Positions 1-5,416 of a stretch of 5,416 bases of DNA are shown here, one piece after another; the first letter of the stretch is position 1, and the number at the start of each line of letters is the position of its first letter. The notes under the pieces were generated by a model. The model was not told where the DNA came from and made no database searches. It was given only the letters and a program-made list of their open reading frames with translations. Position numbers and translations under genes: made by a program. Origin of the DNA: Candidatus Aenigmatarchaeota archaeon (lineage in GTDB: Archaea > Aenigmatarchaeota > Aenigmatarchaeia > QMZP01); contig QMZP01000070.1 in assembly GCA_003663225.1 (NCBI GenBank), forward strand, positions 1 through 5,416. The letters run 5' to 3'.

Positions 1-3000
1 CCCGTATATCCTGCTGTTGTTGGTGCTGAAGAGAAGTATGCCGTACCGTCCGGTTACGTTGTTGTTATACAACACAGATTCAGACACGTTCTCGATGAAT
101 ATCGCAGCAGAACTCGACGCCGCCTCGTCCTTCCTTATGGTGCAGTTCCTGACCGTGGTCCTTAATGATTTTGACCAGACACCGTAATTGTTGCTGCCTG
201 GCTCGTCTATGGTTACGTTCTCTATATTCGCTCCAGGCGACCTCTTGACCACTATGCTGTGGTTTGTACCTGAGATTGAAAGCGAGCTTATGTTGGCGTT
301 CCCAGAGTCAACCAGCCAGACGGCATGACCAAAGTCCTGTATGCCGCCGTTGGTCAGTGTGGTGTTTTCCCTGGGCATTGATGCAGAATACAGGAATATG
401 CTGTCAGGGTCTGAACCGCCATACACAACATGCCCGGAAAGGTCAACCTTTGCGTTGTGTCCTGCTATAGATATGCCGTTCTTGTTGAACGTGGCGGTCC
501 CGTAAAAACCGAGGGTAGTATCGTCGCCCTGCACCATTATGCCGTATGTGGAGTTGAATGTGCCCTTCACCATCGTGTTGTTCGCGTCTGATAGGAAGAC
601 ATCATACGAACCCATATTGTTGCGCGACTCTACAAAGGATATGTTATTGCCGTCAGAACCGCCTATCGCATATATGCCGTACCAGTTGTTCTCCATAACG
701 TTGCCCTCTATTGCGTTGTTAGAGCTATGGTTCATGTACAGGCCGCTTGACCCGAGGTCGCCGTTGTTGGAGCTCAGGTTGCTGCTGGTTATGGTGTTTC
801 CATCACTCGACTCCATCCTTATGCCGTGCATGTAGTTGTCCGTTGCCGTGCTCCTCTCTATGTTGTTCCCGGACCCTCTATTTAGCATCAGGCCATAGGA
901 TCCGCCCCTCATAACCACGTTGCTCACGTTGGTGTTCTGGGCAGAATCAATCCACGCGCCGAAGTCGAAGTTTTCTATTATTCCGTTCTTGACCGTGACG
1001 CCATTTGCCCCATCCACCTTGACACCGTTCGAGTATGTAACGTCAGAGCCATCAAGGACGTAACCCAGCATGTCAAGGGTCGAGCCCGCCCCCGTGATGT
1101 TAATCCCATGATAAGAGAAGCTCGAGTTGCCCAGCAGGTAGAGCGTGCCGGTGCCTGCCATCAGTGCGCCCGTATGGGAGTGGAATGTGCCGTTTATCCT
1201 GTTACTGTCGCCCTCGATGTACACGTCGGCAAGCGCGTTGTTGTGCCCGTTGACAGTGATATTGTTCAGGGTTGACTGCGAATCCGCGGAAACACCGTAC
1301 TGCTGGCTCGTGTTTACCGTCACGTTTATTATGCTGTAATCAGCGTCTATCAGATATACACACCCGCCCACAGCGGTAACGCAGCGCTCAGCTGTAAGGT
1401 TGTATATGTGGTTGAAAAAACCTGAAACCATGGCAGCGAACCAGTTGTCCTTCGCCGTGTTGTTGTACATGTAATTCACGGAATCATGTATGTAGTACCC
1501 AAAGATACTGTCGTTTGCCACATTGCCTACCAGTGTGTTTGTGCTCCCGTCGTTTATGTTTATGCCGTTTGTGCACTGGCTGACCTTGTTCCCCGTTATA
1601 TACCCACCGTCAGAACCCAGACCGAGATATATGCAGTCACTTGAACCTGTTATAATGTTGTCACGTATTACGTTATTATCCTGCATCACTATGTATATGC
1701 CGCGGTCGCCGCCGGATATCCTGTTGCCTATGAACCGCGCACCGGTTGAGGCCTCAGAGTATATGTTGTCATCCGAGTCCTTTATCGTATTGTTTATTAT
1801 GTACGAGTAGTACCCGCCGGATATGTATATGCCGTTATAGTAGCTGTCATCTATGTGGTTGTTCGTCACGTTGCTGTAGGATGGGCTGAAATCAAGCCTC
1901 ATACCCCTAGGGTTGCCAATAAGCGTGTTGTTGTTGTATGTGTTTTTGCGCGAGCGCGTCGAGCCCATGCCCCACTGGCTGTTCGAGTTCGCGGTGTTGT
2001 TCTCGAACAGGTTGTCATTGCAGTCGTTGACTATGACGTCCTCTGAGAAGAACCTGATGCCGAATTTGTTGTCGTTCGCCGTGTTGTTGTATACCATGTT
2101 GTTGTGTGCGCCGTTCTGTACCACGATGCCGCTGCTAAGGCATTCGTTAGCGGTATTGTTGTATACCACGTTGTCCGAGCTCGCCCACAGAAGGATGCCT
2201 GAACCGGAGCTGTCAGGATGTTCAGGCCCGCCGAAGTTATAGCTGCACAGGTTGTCGGCAATGGTATTGTTGTTCGAGTTTGTTATCAGGGCTATGCTGT
2301 TGTAGTGGTTGGTGTTCAGGTCGTTCCTGCTTATGTTGTTGTCAGAGCTCGAGCTCAGCAGTACAGCGTTCCTGTTCATCTGGCCGCTGTTCCTGTATAT
2401 GGTGTTGTTGTTGCTCCCCTCAAGCCACACACCTGCTGTGGTCTGGTACTGGTTGTAGTTGCCGTTGATTATGTTGCCGTACAGCGTGGAATGGTCCGTG
2501 TTCACGAGGTATATGCCGTAGAAGTTGTTCTGGACCGTGTTGTTGAATATGTATGATCCGTCAGCATCAACGAGCTCTATGCCGAACCCGCCTGTCGAGG
2601 ATGTGGTGGTCTGCAACGTGCAGCTCCTGACCGTGGTGTTGGAATGGTTGGCATAGACAGCGGTATATGCCGCGTTCGTGTCTATGCTGTGCCCCAGGCA
2701 GTCCAGCGTCACGTTGTCGGCGTCTATTATTATGCAGTCAGATGACCGGACCTCGTCTATGCTCTCGTTCATGGTGTAAACCGTGTTAGGGCTGTTCAGA
2801 ACCCTGCATCCGAAGACGTAGAGCAGCTCCATGGTGAACCAGTCGAATAGGGTATTGTGTGTGGCTGTTACGTTGACTTCGTGCTCTTCGGTGGAATGGG
2901 CCAGCTTGGCTGCCGTTACGGTGTGGTTGGTTTCATGGTAGGTCTGGCCCCCGACGCTCCTGTAGTCCGTAAGGCTGCCCATGGGCGTCCACCCGGTGCC

Positions 3001-5415
3001 GTTGGTTGTCAGCGTACCGACAATGGTCCCGCTGGCATTGCGCATTGTTATCGTGGCCCCGTCGACATAGTTTCCGGCCGTCGTGTTCACAAACGCCCTG
3101 TAGTACCATTTTCTTATCAGCTCCGGAGTCGCTATGGTGCCGGTCGTATCCTCACTGTCGTATGTGCAGTTCAGGAAGGTGTTGTTCTCGCTCGGGCCCG
3201 TCTGGTCGTCAATGATGACATCAGTCAATCCGGCGCCTGTTAGCACCATGTCCTTGAACAGGTTGCTGCCGTATCCGTCCACACGCACGTTGTAATCGTT
3301 GGATGAAACGGCGCGGCCCCCAATGAACGTGTTGTGATGCGCGTTGTTTCCTTCTATGTGTATGCATCCTTCGTATATGCCGCCTTGGCACCCGGTCAGT
3401 TCGTTGTCTTCGAACGTGTTGTATGCGCCCGATATCCAGATTCCGATGTCATTGGATTCCAGCGCGTTAAGAGAGGCGTTATTGTTGTCTGTCGCTATGA
3501 TTATGCCGCTGCTCTGGGCTATGGCGTTGTATGAGATGTTGTTTTTCGTTATTGTGTTCCCTGTACCCGATTGCACCGCTATGCCTGCTACGGTGTTGCC
3601 TCTGGCGATGTTGTTTGCCACAGTGCAGTTGTTACCCGACACATACAGCCCGTAATGCTGGTATTGCAGCGTGTTGTTGATTATGGAGGATACGTTGGCG
3701 CCGTCCAGCATTATGCCATACGATGATAGGCCCCTACCCATACTTATGTTGCAGCTCCTTATGGTTGTGTTATACTGGTTGCTGTATATCCCGGAATCCA
3801 GGGAGTCGCTTAGTATGGAGTTGCCAAGGCAGTCCACAGTAGAGTTATGTCCTGTTATGTTTATCCCGGTACCCTCCACGAGAAGGTTGCCGGATAAGTA
3901 CATCTTCTTTCCCGCACCATCGAAAACCACTCCGCTCGAAGAGCTGAGAGTCCCGCTTATGCGGTTGCTGTCGCCAGCTATGTAGGCGTCGGCAACATCG
4001 GCGTTGTTGGATGTCATGGTTATGTTGTTGTGGTCTGAGTCTGGATGGACATAGATGCTGTAATTTATGCTTTTGTTTACCATGTCATGCGAGAGCGTGT
4101 TGTGGTTTGACTGCGACAGGGTTATGCAGCCGCTATCCACTGATGATTTGGTGCCCGTGCAGTTCCAGAGCGTGTTCTGGGTGAGATTGTTGTAGTTGCC
4201 CTTATCAATGTATACGAGGATATCGCTGGAGTTTATCTCATTGCCGTATACCGTGCTGCTGTTTACGTTGTACATGCGTATTCCGTAGTTGTTGATGTAT
4301 ATCTTGTTCTGTGACGCTGTGATGTTGATGTTGTTGAGCATGTATATGCCAGTGCCGCCAATGAAGCTGTCCAAGTTGTCATGGAGCGTATTTTTCTTCA
4401 GCACGTTATGCCTGCTTTCCGAGACATATATTGCATGTAACCCGTTCTTTATCGTATTGTTGATTATGCGATTGTAGTTGCCGTTACAGAGGATGCCATT
4501 GTTCATGAAGCGCAGGACCGTATTGTTCTCCACAAGCGTCCCGTTGGTAGTGCCAATCATGCGTATAGCCACGTCGGACTTCTCTATTATGTTGTTGGTG
4601 ATGGTTGAGGCATTGGCGCCATCCAGCATTATGCCGTATGCGCCAGCAGTGCCGAATTTCACTGTTATGTTCGAGCCGTTCACTGTGGTGTTCGGGCTGT
4701 CGGAGTATATGCCCGAATCTATGAGGTCTGGGGCATAGACTGTCATGTTGTGGAATGCGTTGCTCCCCGATTCTGTCACATATACCTGCTCTTCGCTGTT
4801 TCTGCTTATGACAGCGTCCCTGAATACCGTGCTGCTTGCACCTCCCCAGACGTATATGCCGTGTTCGTTAGAATTGGACCGTATGTCCGTGATTCTGTTG
4901 TCTGAACCCCCGTATATCCTTATACCGGTCCTGTCATTCTCATTTGTCGTTACCCCGTTTACTATGTTGCCGGAGCTCGAAGAGATGTAGAACGCATGGT
5001 CATGGTTATGATTCGACGTTATGTTCGTGAGAACGTTGTTATTGGAGCCCGAGTATATGAGAAGGCCGTAATGGCTGCTGGCGTTTATCTTTATATCAGT
5101 AAGGTTATTGCCGGGGCTCGAAACTAGATACACGCCGTCATTATTGGAGTTCGCCGTCACGTTGGTGATGATGTTGTCTGAGCTTGAGGAAAGATGGATT
5201 CCAAAATTAGTATTTGAATCTGCTGTTATGTCTTGGAGGGTGTTGTTGTTTGAGCTTGAGGAAAGAGAGATTCCAAGATAATTTGAATTTGCAGTTATGT
5301 CTTGCAAAGTGTTGTTTGAGCCGTCATAAAGATCGATTCCATAATCATTTGAATTTGCTGTTATGTTTGTTAGGACATTGTTATTGCTTGAGTCAAGAGA
5401 GATTCCATACTCAGC
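1..5415 (-). CDS. Giant right-handed parallel beta-helix (NosD/PbH1-like) repeat protein, partial at both ends
   Basis: The frame whose codons begin at multiples of three on the minus strand stays open from 5415 to 1, giving 1,805 residues with no stop, no start context and no terminator. The protein is built of beta-helix rungs of about 22-25 residues. Each has an Asn-rich turn (N-N-T-I, N-N-I-T, D-N-x-I) followed by G-I-x-[ILV] on the next strand, as in the PbH1, NosD and CASH families. Asn, Ser, Gly, Thr and Ile dominate, Lys is scarce, and N-x-S/T sequons are very frequent, which fits an exported glycoprotein. Both termini lie outside, so a signal peptide or membrane anchor cannot be tested. 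Order: helix 1 (residues 1-765), Ig-like insert (about 766-865), Cys-containing block (about 870-932), helix 2 (to 1805). Family members include periplasmic NosD, surface adhesins and polysaccharide-active proteins. No catalytic triad or metal site is evident, so the function is left open. The coding call is very secure; the role is inference. Confidence 0.94.
409..600 (-). repeat. Copy C of the long non-canonical module, shortened and cysteine-free
   Basis: Residues 1606-1669 contain V-F-L-S-D-A-N-N-T-M-V-K-G-T-F, then G-F-Y-G-T-A-T-F, G-I-S-I-A-G-H-N and V-D-L-S-G-H-V-V-Y-G-G-S-D. These parallel D-S-N-R-I-x-G-T, L-Y-L-x-G-N, G-I-N-I-T-G and D-C-L-G-x-x-[IV] of copy A, and the final D-G-S-D of copy B. 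After the module, T-T-L-T-N-G-G-I-Q-D-F-G-H-A-V-W follows, close to the V-T-V-K-N-G-I-I-E-N-F-D-F-G-A-W that follows copy B. B and C are therefore nearest relatives. No cysteine remains in this copy. Confidence 0.68.
1042..1383 (-). repeat. Copy B of the long non-canonical module, cysteine pair lost
   Basis: Residues 1345-1458 repeat the order seen in copy A: E-R-C, then G-G-C-V-Y-L seven residues later, then N-N-I-T, V-Y-I-E-G-D-S-N-R-I-N-G-T, L-Y-L-L-G-N, G-I-N-I-T-G and L-D-M-L-G. The D-C-L-G cysteine is methionine here (codon 1071-1069). The downstream R-S-C position has become V-K-N-G, so both members of that pair are missing. The upstream pair (codons starting 1383 and 1362) is kept. 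Divergence from copy A is large at the DNA level, so the duplication is old. Confidence 0.78.
1981..2169 (-). repeat. Three consecutive N-N-T-A-N rungs in the second helix
   Basis: Successive rungs carry Y-N-N-T-A-N-E, Y-N-N-T-A-N-D-N and E-N-N-T-A-N-S-N. The first two are exactly 72 bases apart: plus-strand ttgttgtataccacgttgt at 2156 and ttgttgtataccatgttgt at 2084, differing at one base. A fourth relative, Y-N-N-T-A-K-D-N, lies further along near 1475-1450. Conservation at both DNA and protein level indicates local tandem duplication of single rungs, in ordinary codon usage for this gene. Confidence 0.72.
2620..2808 (-). other. Four-cysteine block opening the second beta-helix (residues 870-932)
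   Basis: Directly after the insert come four cysteines with spacing C-x23-C-x11-C-x25-C. The codons start at 2808, 2736, 2700 and 2622. The surrounding motifs are G-C-R-V-L-N-S-P-N-T-V-Y-T-M-N, S-D-C-I-I-I-D-A-D-N-V-T-L, D-C-L-G-H-S-I and N-T-T-V-R-S-C-T-L. As I recall the family, a [ST]-x-C-x-x-I-x-A-x-N-V-T-L-D-C-x-G-x-x-I string often begins the beta-helix in archaeal proteins of this kind. Here it marks the restart after the globular insert. The cysteines may staple the helix cap by disulfides; that is inference from spacing and an assumed extracellular location. Confidence 0.78.
2821..3120 (-). other. Ig-like / carboxypeptidase-regulatory-like insert between the two helices (residues 766-865)
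   Basis: The beta-helix pattern stops here for about 100 residues. The segment opens with L-I-R-K-W-Y-Y-R-A-F-V-N and continues with V-D-G-A-T-I-T-M, G-T-I-V-G-T-L-T-T-N-G-T-G-W and T-V-T-A-A-K. It ends in E-V-N-V-T-A-T and F-D-W-F-T-M-E-L. The order W-Y-x-x-A-x-V, then a G-A-x-[IV] strand, then T-x-G-x-[TG]-W, then a T-V-x-A-x-K strand resembles the small all-beta domains that archaeal surface proteins place between beta-helix blocks. These are usually annotated as carboxypeptidase regulatory-like or Ig-like folds. It probably acts as a spacer or hinge. The exact family is uncertain because only a profile search could assign it. Confidence 0.72.
3673..3798 (-). repeat. Diverged duplicate D2 (D-S-G-I-Y-S ... 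Y-G-I-M-L-D-G-A-N module)
   Basis: Residues 540-581 directly follow copy A of the long module and match duplicate D1. They run D-S-G-I-Y-S, N-T-T-I-R-S-C, then Y-G-I-M-L-D-G-A-N and S-S-I-I-N-N. The R-S-C cysteine (codon 3753-3751) lies 26 residues after the cysteine of D-C-L-G (codon 3831-3829). The Cys-containing block that opens the second helix has the same spacing, so this copy keeps the cysteine pair that D1 lacks. Confidence 0.8.
3814..4161 (-). repeat. Copy A of a long non-canonical module (residues 419-534)
   Basis: This stretch breaks the simple rung pattern. It has W-N-C, then G-C-I-T-L eleven residues later, then N-N-I-T, Y-I-A-G-D-S-N-R-I-S-G-T, M-Y-L-S-G-N, G-I-N-I-T-G and finally V-D-C-L-G-N-S-I. 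The same order recurs in residues 1345-1458 (1383-1042) and, from the G-T-F block onward, in residues 1606-1669 (600-409). The shared block [AV]-Y-I-x-G-D-S-N-R-I-x-G-T is the most recognisable part. In family terms this looks like an irregular turn or cap region that separates groups of rungs and restarts the next group at D-C-L-G. That structural reading is inference; the repetition itself is read directly. Confidence 0.8.
4591..4719 (-). repeat. Diverged duplicate D1 (D-S-G-I-Y-S ... Y-G-I-M-L-D-G-A-N module)
   Basis: Residues 233-275 begin D-S-G-I-Y-S and contain Y-G-I-M-L-D-G-A-N, then T-I-T-N-N. They align with residues 540-581 (3798-3673) with a single one-residue gap and about 24 identical positions of 42. 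DNA similarity is also visible: the strings ttggcgcc and tccagcattatgcc recur with one changed base between them, starting at 4613 here and 3695 in the partner. This is a segmental duplication spanning more than one rung. In this copy the cysteines of the partner are absent: the R-S-C site reads N-G-S, and the upstream D-C-L-G site is not recognisable. Confidence 0.8.
5176..5415 (-). repeat. AT-rich, closely similar tandem beta-helix rungs
   Basis: Four rungs of 22-24 residues (residues 1-80) are far more alike than rungs elsewhere. They share I-T-A-[ND]-S-N, G-I-x-L and S-S-S-[SN]-N motifs. On the plus strand the string gagcttgaggaaaga occurs at 5180 and again at 5252, 72 bases apart. A gaatttgc-a/t-gttatgt string occurs at 5284 and 5351. 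Gly-Ile is written GGA ATC in all four rungs, Asn is mostly AAT and Leu is often CTT. In the rest of the gene Gly-Ile is mostly GGC ATA and Asn mostly AAC. GC in the plus-strand lines starting at 5221, 5281 and 5341 is about 42, 37 and 30 %, against about 45-50 % in sampled lines further left. This fits recent tandem expansion in a stretch of different origin. The repeats probably continue past the right edge. Confidence 0.85.
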
Positions 5416-5416
5416 A

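Larger units (their letters stand above)
1..2619 (-). other. Second beta-helix domain (residues 933-1805), continuing past the left edge
   Basis: The rungs resume with G-F-G-I-E-L and F-N-N-T-V-Q-N-N-F-Y-G-I-Y-L and run to the left edge, where the last residues are N-N-S-R-I-Y-G. The N-N-T-[IV] and G-I-[YR] spacing is regular apart from two diverged copies of the non-canonical module (1383-1042 and 600-409). A Cys in N-T-T-V-R-N-C-T-I-type context returns at codon 144-142. Codon use is uniform across this half (AAC, GGC, ATA), unlike the right edge of the window. No stop codon or change of pattern signals the C-terminus. Confidence 0.87.
3121..5415 (-). other. First beta-helix domain (residues 1-765), upstream part missing
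   Basis: This stretch is an uninterrupted series of beta-helix rungs. Typical units are S-N-N-N-V-L-T-N-I-T, G-N-T-I-T-K-N-N-I-S-Y-N and N-Y-N-R-I-I-N-N-T-I-K-N-G, each followed by a G-I or A-I strand. The stacked Asn at the same turn of successive rungs matches the asparagine ladders known from pectate-lyase-type helices. The last rung is N-N-T-F-L-N-C-T-Y near 3190-3164, where the regular pattern stops just before the Ig-like insert. At least 25 rungs can be recognised by eye, so this half alone would form a rod. The true beginning of the domain lies beyond the right edge. Confidence 0.88.

Noticed and set aside
264..470. Plus-strand frame of 68 codons, and others at 2857-3243, 3006-3215 and 3334-3534
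   Set aside because: They have no family resemblance and are antisense to continuous beta-helix or Ig-like coding sequence, so they are chance open frames caused by a stop-poor opposite strand.
539..835. Plus-strand open frame of 98 codons, with similar ones at 1145-1339, 1523-1810, 3344-3655, 3671-3985, 4289-4477, 4478-4738 and 4745-4990
   Set aside because: All lie antisense to the beta-helix gene. Their recurring M-P, M-L and Y-M-P strings are the reverse complement of the G-I and N-N rung codons. They show no ribosome binding sites or recognisable domains.
1948..1958. Small CG-rich near-palindrome as an operator or terminator
   Set aside because: It is too short, has no T-tract and lies deep inside coding sequence; codon choice for R-S-R explains it.
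2031..2261. Minus-strand frame of 76 codons on the same strand as the gene
   Set aside because: It is out of phase with the main frame (starts at 2261, not a multiple of three). It encodes Thr/Arg-rich low-complexity sequence that is a frame-shifted reading of N-N-T-A-N rungs.
1855..2556. Overlapping plus-strand frames rich in V-V and C-C strings (1855-2046, 1913-2242, 2218-2556, 2280-2468)
   Set aside because: The low-complexity composition comes from antisense AAC and ACC repeats. They overlap one another in different frames and lie opposite well-supported coding sequence.
2821..3120. Possible gene boundary between two separate beta-helix genes
   Set aside because: The frame is open throughout with no stop, Shine-Dalgarno-like site or start context. 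The segment translates to a plausible beta-sandwich domain, so it is an internal insert.
5176..5416. Possible CRISPR array or non-coding satellite, because of near-72-base periodicity
   Set aside because: Unit length varies by multiples of three (66-72 bases), there is no conserved-repeat/unique-spacer division, and the frame stays open, so the periodicity comes from protein rungs.

Overview
The whole window lies inside one very large protein-coding gene on the minus strand. Reading the reverse complement from position 5415 down to position 1 gives 1,805 consecutive sense codons with no stop. Neither the start nor the end of the gene is in view. The translation is a right-handed parallel beta-helix protein of the NosD/PbH1 type: rungs of about 22-25 residues, each built around a pattern like N-N-x-I-x-x-N-x-x-x-x-x-x-x-G-I-x-[ILV]. 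No second gene, RNA gene, mobile element, CRISPR array, promoter or terminator could be supported. The open frames on the plus strand are antisense echoes of the repeats.

Organism: in most of the window isoleucine is written mainly ATA, glycine-isoleucine mainly GGC ATA, and arginine often AGG, at roughly 45-50 % GC in the lines I counted. With long Asn-rich beta-helix proteins, Cys-containing D-C-L-G blocks and a short Ig-like insert, this suggests an archaeon, perhaps a DPANN or Thermoplasmata-like lineage from a metagenome. The lineage is inference and is weak below the level of domain.

Layout in protein order (right to left in the window): 5415-5176, AT-rich, nearly identical rungs with different codon usage; 5175-3121, the rest of a first beta-helix, containing two related segments 921 bases apart (4719-4591 and 3798-3673) and a special module (4161-3814); 3120-2821, a domain of about 100 residues that resembles an Ig-like or carboxypeptidase-regulatory-like insert; 2808-2620, a four-cysteine block that opens a second helix; 2619-1, the second beta-helix, with two more diverged copies of the special module (1383-1042 and 600-409). 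The window ends still inside the helix.

Inferred role: a giant exported or cell-surface protein, with two long beta-helical rods separated by a small globular domain and very rich in N-glycosylation sequons. It could be an adhesin, a surface-layer-associated protein or a polysaccharide-binding or -degrading protein. No catalytic residues can be assigned, so I name no enzymatic function. The points most worth a second look are the codon-usage break near 5176, the modular duplications with paired gain or loss of cysteines, and the helix-Ig-helix architecture.
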